64,000 nt of DNA, from positions 124,001 through 188,000 of the forward strand of contig JAFURZ010000007.1 in assembly GCA_017480785.1 (NCBI GenBank), in the 5' to 3' direction. Shown in pieces: positions 25,962-34,247 of this stretch. The position numbers and the translations under genes were made by a program. The stretch's first letter is position 1. Each line of letters opens with the position of its first letter. The notes under the pieces were generated by a model. The model was not told the DNA's origin. It saw only the letters and a list, made by a program, of their open reading frames with translations, and searched no databases. The stretch comes from Bacteroidales bacterium. GTDB taxonomy: Bacteria; Bacteroidota; Bacteroidia; Bacteroidales; P3.

Positions 25962-25997
25962 AACTCGTTTTGTATATTTCAATTTTAACTATCCACA

Positions 25998-26033
25998 CCC
26001 CTCTCCAATCGGAGAGGGGTCGGGGGTGAGGCT
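25998..26033. terminator. stop-abutting hairpin repeat (CCTCACCCC family), copy 2
   Basis: Reverse orientation of the element at 17465-17502. On the minus strand AGCCTCACCCCC directly follows the DUF1599 stop, then CCCCTCTCC and GGAGAGGGG with a GATT loop. Confidence 0.7.
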
Positions 26034-26609
26034 CTATTTTTCCTCCTCCGTCAGCCTTACCAGGCAGAAGAGCGAGTAGTTGACAATGTCCATATATCCC
26101 CCTTCGACCCCCTCGCTGACGAGCGTAACGCCCTCATTGTCTTCAATCTGCTTGATGCGGCGCAACTTCATCAGTATCAGGTCGACCATCGAGCCGACGC
26201 GCATCTGGCGCCAGGCCTCGCCATAGTCGTGGTTCTTCGACATCATCAGGTCGATAGTCCTCCCCAGGTGCTTGTCATAGAGCGCCATAGCCTCCTCCAG
26301 CGGCAACTCCAGCGGTGCCTTTTCACCTTGCCTTCCATCCAGCTCCTTCTGCACAAGGGCCATGATGGCATAGTTCACCATCGCCACGAACTCGCCCCGC
26401 AGATCGTCGCCCACCAGGTTCTCGCCGCTTTCCTGTACACTCCTGATTCTATTGGCTTTGATAAATATCTGGTCGGTCAGCGACGGCAGGCGCAAGATGC
26501 GCCACGAGGTGCCGTAGTCGTGCGTTTTCTTCTCGAAAAGCGCCCTGCAGCATGCCGCCTCGCGGTCTATCTCCTGCCGTGTAGTCATCATTGTGTCGTT
26601 CTTAGTCAT
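26034..26609 (-). CDS. DUF1599 protein, two-repeat MazG-like
   Basis: A 191-residue protein made of two homologous halves: KKTHDYGTSWRILRLPSL with FIKANRIRSVQESGEN, and SKNHDYGEAWRQMRVGSM with LMKLRRIKQIEDNEG. DUF1599 is thought to relate to MazG-type nucleotide pyrophosphohydrolases; activity is not established. It is the first gene of the minus-strand series reaching the C25 protease. Three Met codons (MTKNDTMMTTRQ) make the start uncertain by up to 7 residues. No consensus promoter is visible upstream. Confidence 0.8.
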   Translation of the reverse strand: MTKNDTMMTTRQEIDREAACCRALFEKKTHDYGTSWRILRLPSLTDQIFIKANRIRSVQESGENLVGDDLRGEFVAMVNYAIMALVQKELDGRQGEKAPLELPLEEAMALYDKHLGRTIDLMMSKNHDYGEAWRQMRVGSMVDLILMKLRRIKQIEDNEGVTLVSEGVEGGYMDIVNYSLFCLVRLTEEEK

Positions 26610-26756
26610 AACTGAGTGATAACGGCGGCACCACCATATTATTGTATAATAAGAAAACTTTTCTCGCTTTTTTTCTCTCCGGCGGGACGAATTTCACCCA
26701 ATATATGCGATTTTCGCCAAAAATACCCCCTCCATTCCCCCTGTTTCCTCTACCAT

Positions 26757-26845
26757 TTTTACGGTAGTATTACGCTAGTATTACGGTAGTATTACGCTTT
26801 TAAACCGTAATACTACCGTAATACTAGCGTAATACTACCGTAAAA
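26757..26845. repeat. TAGTATTACG palindrome, copy B
   Basis: Two 44-bp arms (26757-26800 and 26802-26845) around one base, with a single C/C clash at the inner ACGS position. Each arm has three TAGTATTACG units. The left flank CCTCTACCA matches the outer arm of the other copies. It sits in the 303-bp gap between divergent DUF1599 and folP; I see no other feature in that gap. Confidence 0.9.
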
Positions 26846-26912
26846 CAGGGGGAGGCGACCCGGGCGAGGGCGGGACGGGCGAGGGCGACGACGAGGAGGC
26901 ACACAATAAAAA

Positions 26913-27782
26913 ATGAAAAGCGGCGTTACGGAGGGTATGAATTATATCGAATTCCGACCTTTCAGCATCGTGGCGCACGGGCAACTCATTGAATACATGC
27001 GCCCTGCGGTGATGGGCATCCTCAACGTCACCGCCGACTCGTTCTACGACGGCGGGCGCCATGCCGACCCGGAGCAGATGCTGGCCCATGCCCGTTGGCT
27101 GCTGTCCGAAGGGGCCGACATCATCGACGTAGGGGTAGTGAGCTCGCGGCCCGGCGCCACACTGCTGCCACCCGACGAGGAGGCCCGGCGGCTCGCCGGT
27201 GCCGTGCGCCTGCTGCGCAAGGAGCTGCCCGACGCCGTGCTCTCGGTCGACACCTGCTACAGCCTCCCCGCCCGCGCCGCCGTCGAGGCCGGGGCCGACC
27301 TGGTGAACGACATCGGCGGAGGGCAGCTCGACGAGCAGATGTTCCAGACTGTGAGCGAACTGCAGGTGCCCTACATACTGATGCACGGCGGCGGCGAGAT
27401 GCACGGCACCGCACCCCGGGGCGAGGCCGACGTCATCGACCGCCTGACGCACTTCTTCTCGGAACGTATAGACCGCCTATATACTCTTGGTATCAAGGAC
27501 TTATGGATTGACCCAGGCTTCGGTTTCGCCAAGCCGGTGGCCGAGAACCACGAGCTGCTGCGCCGCCTCGACGAGCTGACCACGCTCTTCCGCGAGCCTC
27601 TGGTGGCCGCCCTCAGCCGCAAGAGCATGATATACAAGCCGCTGGGCATCACCCCCGACGAGGCGCTGACGGGCACCGTCGTCCTCGACGCACTGGCACT
27701 GGAGCGTGGCGCCCGCATCGTGCGCGTGCACGACCCGAGGCCCGCCGTGGAGACAATAAAACTCATGCTATCAAAATATTAA
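26913..27782 (+). CDS. folP: dihydropteroate synthase
   Basis: Condenses DHPPP with p-aminobenzoate in folate synthesis; target of sulfonamides. It has 289 residues from 26913, or 281 from the ATG at 26937. TIM-barrel signatures: VMGILNVTADSFYDGGRH (usually NVTPDSF, here Ala for Pro), DVGVVSSRPGA, LSVDTCYS, LVNDIGGG, DPGFGFAKPVAENHELL and the final RVHDPRPAVETIKL. Residues usually touching sulfonamides are only partly assignable by eye. It is followed 12 nt later by cdaA, a conserved Bacteroidota pair. Confidence 0.93.
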   Translation: MKSGVTEGMNYIEFRPFSIVAHGQLIEYMRPAVMGILNVTADSFYDGGRHADPEQMLAHARWLLSEGADIIDVGVVSSRPGATLLPPDEEARRLAGAVRLLRKELPDAVLSVDTCYSLPARAAVEAGADLVNDIGGGQLDEQMFQTVSELQVPYILMHGGGEMHGTAPRGEADVIDRLTHFFSERIDRLYTLGIKDLWIDPGFGFAKPVAENHELLRRLDELTTLFREPLVAALSRKSMIYKPLGITPDEALTGTVVLDALALERGARIVRVHDPRPAVETIKLMLSKY

Positions 27783-27794
27783 ACCATACATAAC

Positions 27795-28589
27795 ATGTTA
27801 CCTCTCGCCTTTCTGGGTATGCCGACGCTCCGCGTCATCGACATTTTCGACATCGTCATCGTGGCGGTGCTGGTGTACTACATCTACCGCATGGTGCGCG
27901 GCACCAACGTGATGCTCATCTTCTGGGCGCTGCTGATACTGCTGGTGGCCTGGCGTGTGGCCGACAGCCTTGGAATGAGGCTGTTAGGAGCCATCCTGAG
28001 TGCCATCGCCAGCGTGGGCCTCATCGCGCTGGTGGTCATCTTCCAGCCCGAGATACGCAAGTTCCTGCTCTTCCTCGGCACCAAGACACAGCTCAACGAG
28101 AGCCTGTGGAAGCGGATGCAGTTCTGGCGCCGCCAACAGCAACGGGTCCAGGGCATCAACTACGAAGCCTATATCAACGCCTGCATGCACATGTCGCAGT
28201 CGAAGACGGGGGCCCTGATAGTGTTCAAGCGGAGCAACGAGGTGGAGGAACTCATCGCCACGGGCGAGCGCATCGACGCCCTGGCTTCGAGCGCCCTCAT
28301 CGAGGCCCTCTTCTTCAAGAACTCGCCCCTGCACGACGGCGCCGTCATCGCCCACGGCAACAGTCTCCTGGCCGCCCGCTGCATCCTGCCCGTCACGTCG
28401 CGGCTGGATATCGACCCCAACCTGGGCCTGCGCCACCGCAGTGCCATCGGCGTCACCGAACAGCTTGATGTTCTGAGCGTTATTGTCAGCGAGGAGACCG
28501 GAGCCATCAGCTACGCCATCGGGGGCGTCATACATCACGATGTGACGCCTGTGGAACTGCGTCAGGCGCTGGAAAAGTACGAGTGCTAA
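27795..28589 (+). CDS. cdaA: diadenylate cyclase CdaA
   Basis: Makes c-di-AMP from two ATP at the inner membrane. The 264 residues have three N-terminal hydrophobic helices (about 15-100), then the DAC domain with the two catalytic motifs, LHDGAVIA (DGA) and GLRHRSAIG (RHR). Pairing with folP is usual in this phylum. No potassium-transport or c-di-AMP phosphodiesterase gene is in the window. Confidence 0.94.
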   Translation: MLPLAFLGMPTLRVIDIFDIVIVAVLVYYIYRMVRGTNVMLIFWALLILLVAWRVADSLGMRLLGAILSAIASVGLIALVVIFQPEIRKFLLFLGTKTQLNESLWKRMQFWRRQQQRVQGINYEAYINACMHMSQSKTGALIVFKRSNEVEELIATGERIDALASSALIEALFFKNSPLHDGAVIAHGNSLLAARCILPVTSRLDIDPNLGLRHRSAIGVTEQLDVLSVIVSEETGAISYAIGGVIHHDVTPVELRQALEKYEC

Positions 28590-28624
28590 CCGGCTGGTTG
28601 TCCGTTTTTTGAAAAATAATTTAT

Positions 28625-28652
28625 AAAGATACAAAATAATTTTGTATCTTTG
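28625..28652 (+). promoter_or_regulatory. palindromic promoter of the M16 peptidase gene
   Basis: -7 box TATCTTTG at 28645-28652 lies inside a perfect 13-bp inverted repeat, AAAGATACAAAAT (28625-28637) and ATTTTGTATCTTT (28639-28651), with one central base. A second small hairpin, TTTTGTGA / TCACAAAA, is at 28660-28684 in the leader. Confidence 0.6.
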
Positions 28653-28761
28653 CAATCCATTTTGTGAGATTTTTTTTCACAAAAAGTGTAAGATTTCGCA
28701 CCCCGGTGCGTCATTATGGAAGAACGACAATAAACAACAAACAATAAAAACGACACACAAC

Positions 28762-31632
28762 ATGAAAAAAACAATCTGGATTCTGCTGCTGACCATGGTG
28801 TTCAGCGGTATCTCCTATGCCCAGCTGCCCGGCTCGGACAAGAAGGAGAAGAAAAGCGACCTCAGCGCCCAAGTGCCCCTCGACAAGAAGGTGCGCTACG
28901 GCAAGCTCGACAACGGATTCACCTACTACATCCGCGCCAACAAGAAGCCCGAGAACATGATTCAGTACCGCCTGGTATCGAACGCCGGTTCCATCCTCGA
29001 GCGCGACGACCAGCAGGGCCTGGCCCACTTCTGCGAGCACATGGCCTTCAACGGCATCAAGGGATATCCCCACAACGAGATGATTGACAAGCTGCAGAAG
29101 CACGGCGTGGAGTTCGGACGCGACATCAACGCCTACACCTCGTTCGACCAGACGGTCTACTATGTCAACATGCCCGCCGACGACCCCGAGATGGTGAAGA
29201 TGGGTATCGAGATTCTTGACGGCTGGGCCGGCAACATCCTCTTCGACGAGAAGGAAATCGAGGAAGAGCGCGGCGTCATCCACGAGGAGTGGCGCGGTGG
29301 CGTGGGTCACGGCGACCGTCTGCGCCAGAAGACCTGGCCCATCATGCTCAAAGGCTCGCTCTACGCCAACCGCCTGCCCATCGGCAAGGAGGAGGTCATT
29401 ATGAACTTCAAGCGCCAGGCCATCGTCGACTTCTTCAACGACTGGTACCGTCCCGACCTGCAGGCCATCGTCATCGTGGGCGACATTGCCGACGTGAACG
29501 CCCTCGAGAATCAGGTGAAGGAAGTCTTCGGCAGCCACGCCAAGACCCAGAACCCCAAGGAGCGCAAGAGCTTCGAGATTCCCAACAACGTGGAGCCCCT
29601 CATCTGCATTGCCCAGGACAAAGAGGCCACCAACGCCTCCCTGCAGCTGATGTGGAAACACAAGAAAGCCCACAACGGCACCGTCGGCGACTACCGTGCC
29701 ATGATTGTGCGCAACCTGATTGACATGATGATTAACGAGCGCTTCAGCGACCTCGCCCACAAGCCCACCGCCCCGATGATGTATGCCGGTGGCGGCTACG
29801 GCGGCTTCCTGGGCCGCGAGATTGACGCCTTCACCCTCGCCGCCGCCCCCAAGGAGGGTCGCATCAACGAGACCGCCGAGCTGCTGCTCCGCGTGGCAAA
29901 ACAGATTGACGACCACGGCTTCCTCCAGGCCGAACTCGACCGCCAGAAAGAGGACCTCCTCAGCACCTACGCCAAACTGGCCAAAGAGGTCAACAAGACC
30001 CAGAGCAACAGCCTGGCCGACGAGTACACCAACCACTTCCTCGAGAACGAACCCTGCCCCGGCATCGTCCAGGAATGGAAATACGCCAAGGAGTTCATCC
30101 CCGAAATCACCGTCGAGGAGTGCAACGCCATCGTGAAGAGCTGGTTCACCGAGGAGAACATGATATTCTACCTCACCGCCCCCGAACAGGAAGGCTACAA
30201 GGTGCCGACCGAGCAGGAGGCTACCAACATCCTGAAGAACTACAAGAACATCAAGACCGAGCCGTGGGTCGACACCTACAAGGACGAGCCCCTCTTCAGC
30301 GAGGACGTGCCCGCCTGCGACTACACCGTCACCAAGTACAACAGCGCTCTCGGATACTTCGAGTACACCCTGCCCAACGGCATCCGCTTCATCGTGAAGC
30401 AGACCGACCTCAAGGCTGACGAAATCCAGATTTCGAGCTATGGTCTCGGCGGCACCTCGCTCTATGAGGACAAAGACGCCTACGAGGCCCAGAATGCAGC
30501 CAACTTCATCGATGCCGGCGGCATCGCCAACTTCAGCGCCACCGACCTCAGCAAGAAGCTCAAAGGCATGAACCTTAGCATCAGTCCCTACATCAGCGGC
30601 GAGACCCAGGGCTTCAGCGGCAACTGCTCGCCCAAGGACCTCGAGACCACCCTGCAGCTCATCAACCTCTACTACACCGCCCCCCGCAAGGACCAGGAAG
30701 CCTACGAGCGCAACATCGAGAACACCATCCAGCAGATTAAGTTCATCCGCGAGAACCCGCAGGTGGCCTTCATCGAGAAATACTACAAGACGTCCTACCC
30801 CAACGACAAGCGCACGGTGCTCATCGCCACCGAAGAGCAGGTGCGTGGCCTCAACCTGGACCGCATGATGAACATCTACCGCAACCGCTTTGCCGATGCC
30901 TCGAACCAGACCTTCTTCTTCGTGGGTAACGTCAGCGACAAGGACATCGACCTCATTGCCCGCTACCTGAACCACCTGCCCGTCAACGGCCGCCAGCGCA
31001 ACGACATGTTCGTCAACCGCAACGCCAAGTTTGCCGAAGGCATCCAGCACGCCGAGGCCGTCAAGGGCATCGAGCGCCAGGGCATGCTCATTATCGCCGG
31101 CCAAATGGATGTCGAGGCCAGCGAGCTCACCCCGCAGACCCGCATCGCCATCCAGGAGCTCAGCGAAGCCCTCGGCATCACGGTAACCCAGATTATCCGC
31201 GAGAAGAACGGCGACGCCTACAGTCCCTCGGCAGGCTTTAACTACGAGCTCTCGCCCGTCGGACAGGTCAGCTGGCAGTTCTACATCGGCTGCGACCCCG
31301 AGAAAGCCGCCAAGATTGAGAAGGACTGCATCGAGATACTGAAGAACTACACCAAGAAGGGCTGCGACAACGAGACCCTCAACAAGGTGAAAGAGCAGAT
31401 GCTCGTCAACCGTGGCAAGGCCAAACAGAACAACAACTTCTGGATGGGCCAGATTCAGGGCAGCTACCGCTACCACGAGAGCCGCGACTACCAGGTGAAC
31501 GACTACGAGAACATGGTGCGCAAGGTCACGACCAAGGACATCCGCAACATTGCCAAGAAGTACACGAACCTGAACAACTACGTCGTCGTCACCCTGCGTC
31601 CGGAGAACCCCGACGCCGGCAGCGCCGAGTAA
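28762..31632 (+). CDS. M16 (insulinase/pitrilysin) family exported zinc peptidase
   Basis: A 956-residue two-domain M16 protease. The ATG at 28762 gives a signal peptide (MKKTIWILLLTMVFSGISYAQ). The inverted zinc motif HFCEH is at about 90-94, with the distal Glu in EEERGVIHEEW. A second, inactive M16 half starts near residue 540 (LGYFEYTLPNGIRFIVKQTD). The length fits the large single-chain M16B-like enzymes common in Bacteroidota, presumed periplasmic peptide degraders. It is monocistronic, with its own promoter and a 15-bp terminator. Confidence 0.93.
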   Translation: MKKTIWILLLTMVFSGISYAQLPGSDKKEKKSDLSAQVPLDKKVRYGKLDNGFTYYIRANKKPENMIQYRLVSNAGSILERDDQQGLAHFCEHMAFNGIKGYPHNEMIDKLQKHGVEFGRDINAYTSFDQTVYYVNMPADDPEMVKMGIEILDGWAGNILFDEKEIEEERGVIHEEWRGGVGHGDRLRQKTWPIMLKGSLYANRLPIGKEEVIMNFKRQAIVDFFNDWYRPDLQAIVIVGDIADVNALENQVKEVFGSHAKTQNPKERKSFEIPNNVEPLICIAQDKEATNASLQLMWKHKKAHNGTVGDYRAMIVRNLIDMMINERFSDLAHKPTAPMMYAGGGYGGFLGREIDAFTLAAAPKEGRINETAELLLRVAKQIDDHGFLQAELDRQKEDLLSTYAKLAKEVNKTQSNSLADEYTNHFLENEPCPGIVQEWKYAKEFIPEITVEECNAIVKSWFTEENMIFYLTAPEQEGYKVPTEQEATNILKNYKNIKTEPWVDTYKDEPLFSEDVPACDYTVTKYNSALGYFEYTLPNGIRFIVKQTDLKADEIQISSYGLGGTSLYEDKDAYEAQNAANFIDAGGIANFSATDLSKKLKGMNLSISPYISGETQGFSGNCSPKDLETTLQLINLYYTAPRKDQEAYERNIENTIQQIKFIRENPQVAFIEKYYKTSYPNDKRTVLIATEEQVRGLNLDRMMNIYRNRFADASNQTFFFVGNVSDKDIDLIARYLNHLPVNGRQRNDMFVNRNAKFAEGIQHAEAVKGIERQGMLIIAGQMDVEASELTPQTRIAIQELSEALGITVTQIIREKNGDAYSPSAGFNYELSPVGQVSWQFYIGCDPEKAAKIEKDCIEILKNYTKKGCDNETLNKVKEQMLVNRGKAKQNNNFWMGQIQGSYRYHESRDYQVNDYENMVRKVTTKDIRNIAKKYTNLNNYVVVTLRPENPDAGSAE

Positions 31633-31656
31633 ACGAGACAACGAGTCTTCGAGACC

Positions 31657-31697
31657 ACAAGCCAACGGGCATGAATGCCCGTTGGCTTGTTTTTTAT
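31657..31697 (+). terminator. intrinsic terminator after the M16 peptidase
   Basis: A perfect 15-bp stem, ACAAGCCAACGGGCA (31657-31671), loop TGAA, TGCCCGTTGGCTTGT (31676-31690), then TTTTT. Confidence 0.9.
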
Positions 31698-31741
31698 TCA
31701 TGAGGAACAATAAAATGTCCCGACTAACGTTATAAAACATT

Positions 31742-32566
31742 ATGAGGAATCCAGAGACAACAAAGTACGACTACGGCCACGGCCTGCTCATTGCGGGCTC
31801 CTACGGCCGTATGGGCTGCGCCATACTGGCCGCCCGCGCCGCCCTGCGCTCCGGCTGTGGACTCATCACCGTCCACCTGCCATCGCGGTGCGTCGACCCC
31901 ATGCAGGCGGCCTTCCCCGAAGCCATGGTCGACATTGACGCCAACAGCAAGCTGTTCACCACCATCCCCATCCACATGGAGCGCTACAACGCCATTGCCG
32001 TGGGGCCAGGCATCGGCACCAACGAGCTGACACGCCTGATACTGCTGCACCTGATTGCCGAACGGCCCGCCAACACTCCGCTCATTCTCGACGCCGACGC
32101 ACTGAACTGCATTGCCCAAACCCCTGACTTCTGGGACGACGAGCCCTTCGGAGCCCGTCTGCCGGCCATCATCACGCCCCACGCCGCCGAGTACGGACGC
32201 CTCTTCGGCGATGCCGACCCCGCCGAAATGGCGCGCCGCCACAACCTCATCATCGTCAAGAAAGCCCACCGCACCCTTGTCTACAGCCCCGACGGACGCA
32301 TCTACGAGAACCGCACCGGCAATGCCGGTATGGCCACCGCCGGCAGCGGCGACGTGCTGACCGGCATGATTCTCGGACTCGCCGCACAGACCGACCCCTC
32401 CCTCGAGAACCTCGTGCGACTCACCTGCGGATGTGTCAAACTACATGGCCAAATTGGCGATTTTGCCATCCAACACCAGTCAGAATCATCACTGATAGCC
32501 TCCGATTTGGTAACCATGCTCAAGCGTGTAACCATATACAAACCAAGTACTAAGAACGACGACTGA
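31742..32566 (+). CDS. nnrD: NAD(P)H-hydrate dehydratase, stand-alone NnrD
   Basis: A ribokinase-fold enzyme repairing hydrated NAD(P)H with ADP or ATP. It has 274 residues with YGHGLLIAGSYGRMG, GPGIG, LDADALN, ITPHAAEYGRLFG and the catalytic NAGMATAGSGDVLTG. The N-terminal epimerase domain (NnrE), usually fused in bacteria, is absent and not next door. The upstream M16 gene has its own terminator, so nnrD likely uses a promoter in the short gap that I could not identify. Confidence 0.88.
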   Translation: MRNPETTKYDYGHGLLIAGSYGRMGCAILAARAALRSGCGLITVHLPSRCVDPMQAAFPEAMVDIDANSKLFTTIPIHMERYNAIAVGPGIGTNELTRLILLHLIAERPANTPLILDADALNCIAQTPDFWDDEPFGARLPAIITPHAAEYGRLFGDADPAEMARRHNLIIVKKAHRTLVYSPDGRIYENRTGNAGMATAGSGDVLTGMILGLAAQTDPSLENLVRLTCGCVKLHGQIGDFAIQHQSESSLIASDLVTMLKRVTIYKPSTKNDD

Positions 32567-32584
32567 AAAATATTTCAAAAAAAA

Positions 32585-32616
32585 TTTGGCCAGTATCCAA
32601 AAAGTTAGTACTTTTG
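32585..32616 (+). promoter_or_regulatory. promoter for tRNA-Asn
   Basis: TTTG at 32585-32588, 20 nt, TACTTTTG at 32609-32616, followed by about 48 nt of leader. Confidence 0.75.
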
Positions 32617-32664
32617 CACCCGCTTTCGAGAGAGAAAGCACCTTTTAAAACAAAAGGAAATCAT

Positions 32665-32738
32665 TCCTCCTTAGCTCAGTTGGTTAGAGCACCTGACTGT
32701 TAATCAGGGGGTCGAAGGTTCAAGTCCTTCAGGGGGAG
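32665..32738 (+). tRNA. tRNA-Asn (anticodon GTT)
   Basis: A 74-nt cloverleaf: acceptor TCCTCCT / AGGGGGA (one G-T pair), D-stem GCTC/GAGC, anticodon stem CCTGA/TCAGG with loop CTGTTAA (anticodon GTT at 32699-32701), T-arm GAAGG TTCAAGT CCTTC and discriminator G. CCA is not encoded. Confidence 0.96.
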
Positions 32739-32742
32739 CAAC

Positions 32743-32776
32743 GAGAGCACCGAAAGAACGGCGCTCTCTTTTTTTT
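32743..32776 (+). terminator. terminator after tRNA-Asn
   Basis: GAGAGC (32743-32748) pairs with GCTCTC (32763-32768), with inner CCG/CGG pairing, followed by eight T. Confidence 0.8.
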
Positions 32777-32848
32777 CGGCTTTTTTGGGCTGGAGGGCAA
32801 TAATATGCCAATACATGCGTTATCAACCAAAAATAAAGTACAATCCTT

Positions 32849-33979
32849 ATGAACATCATCATCACCGGCGGAGCCGGATTTATCGGAAGCCATGTGGTAC
32901 GGCTCTTCGTCAACAAGTACCCACAGTACAAAATCATCAATCTCGACAAGCTGACCTATGCCGGCAACCTGGCCAACCTCAAGGACATCGAGGACAAGCC
33001 GAACTACAAGTTCGTGCGCATGGATATCTGCGACTTCGACGGTGTATATAAGCTGATGCAGGACGAGCACGTGGATGGCATCATCCACCTGGCCGCCGAG
33101 AGCCATGTGGACCGCAGCATCAAAGACCCCTTCACCTTCGCACAGACCAACGTCATGGGCACCCTCAGCCTGCTGCAGGCCGCCAAGTGCTACTGGGAGA
33201 CCCTGCCGGAGAAGTACGAGGGCAAGCGCTTCTACCACATCTCGACCGACGAGGTGTACGGCGCCCTGCAGATGACCCACCCCGAGGGCATCAAGCCCCC
33301 GTTCTCGACGAAGGCCTCCTCGGGTGAACACCATCTGGCCTACGGCGAGAAGTTCTTCACCGAAGACCTCAAGTACCAGCCACACAGCCCCTACAGCGCC
33401 GCCAAGGCCAGCAGCGACCACTTCGTGCGCGCCTTCCACGACACCTATGGCCTGCCCACCATTGTCACCAACTGCTCGAACAACTACGGCCCCTACCAGT
33501 TCCCCGAGAAGCTGATACCGCTCTTCATCAACAACATACGTCACCGCAAGCCGCTGCCCGTCTACGGCAAAGGCGAGAATGTGCGCGACTGGCTCTACGT
33601 CGAAGACCACGCCCGCGCCATCGACCTCATCTTCCACAAGGGCACCGTGGCCGAGACCTACAACATCGGCGGCTTCAACGAGTGGAAGAACATCGACATC
33701 ATCAAGGTACTTATCAACACCGTCGACCGCCTGCTGGGCCGTCCCGAGGGGCAGGACATGGACCTCATCACCTATGTCACCGACCGTGCGGGCCACGACC
33801 TGCGCTACGCCATCGACAGCAGCAAGCTGCAGCGCGAGCTGGGCTGGGAACCCTCTCTGCAGTTCGAGGAGGGCATCGAGAAGACCGTCCGCTGGTACCT
33901 CGACAACCAGGAGTGGATGGACAACATCACCCGCGGCGACTACATGAAGTACTACGAAGACATGTACGCCAACCGCTAG
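32849..33979 (+). CDS. rfbB: dTDP-glucose 4,6-dehydratase
   Basis: An extended SDR enzyme making dTDP-4-keto-6-deoxyglucose for O-antigen or capsule sugars. It has 376 residues, with NAD motif GGAGFIGSH, HLAAESHVDRS, the ISTDEVYG segment, catalytic YSAAK and NNYGPYQFPEKLIPL. Slightly longer than E. coli RfbB because of an insertion after STDEVYGAL. The usual partners rfbA, rfbC and rfbD are not adjacent. It follows the tRNA terminator with a 70-nt gap and no clear promoter. Confidence 0.95.
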   Translation: MNIIITGGAGFIGSHVVRLFVNKYPQYKIINLDKLTYAGNLANLKDIEDKPNYKFVRMDICDFDGVYKLMQDEHVDGIIHLAAESHVDRSIKDPFTFAQTNVMGTLSLLQAAKCYWETLPEKYEGKRFYHISTDEVYGALQMTHPEGIKPPFSTKASSGEHHLAYGEKFFTEDLKYQPHSPYSAAKASSDHFVRAFHDTYGLPTIVTNCSNNYGPYQFPEKLIPLFINNIRHRKPLPVYGKGENVRDWLYVEDHARAIDLIFHKGTVAETYNIGGFNEWKNIDIIKVLINTVDRLLGRPEGQDMDLITYVTDRAGHDLRYAIDSSKLQRELGWEPSLQFEEGIEKTVRWYLDNQEWMDNITRGDYMKYYEDMYANR

Positions 33980-34118
33980 CACGACATGACACCATCAAAC
34001 CTGAGGGCCGACGCAGCCACAACCGCGCCGACCCTCTCTTTTTCAGTCCCTTCGTCCTCCCTCGGGCCAATGGCAAAACGGCAAAATACTTTTCCCGCAG
34101 AAAGTCAGCCTGTTCGCC

Positions 34119-34176
34119 ACCTGTTCTTTTACTGTTCTTTTACTGTTCTTTACAAAATCGTAAAGAACTGGTATAA
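34119..34176. terminator. 3'-end inverted repeat of the GTTCTTTTAC family, copy 3
   Basis: GTTCTTTTACT occurs in tandem, then GTTCTTTAC ... GTAAAGAAC forms a hairpin with a short AAAATC loop. It lies about 140 nt after the rfbB stop and before the HAD gene. Confidence 0.5.
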
Positions 34177-34247
34177 AACATACTGAAAACAAGCGAAATA
34201 CAGACCAATAGAACCTGCAGCACAATAAAACCCACAGACTCTCCGTT

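Noticed and set aside
25962-25982. TTG start for the BT_3928-like gene
   Set aside because: Adds seven residues before a better ATG at 25961 that directly precedes the conserved membrane domain.
28714-31740. 1008-codon open frame antisense to the M16 peptidase
   Set aside because: Its sequence is a low-complexity Val/Leu/Gly/Asp shadow of GC-rich codons. The plus strand has complete catalytic motifs, a promoter and a terminator.
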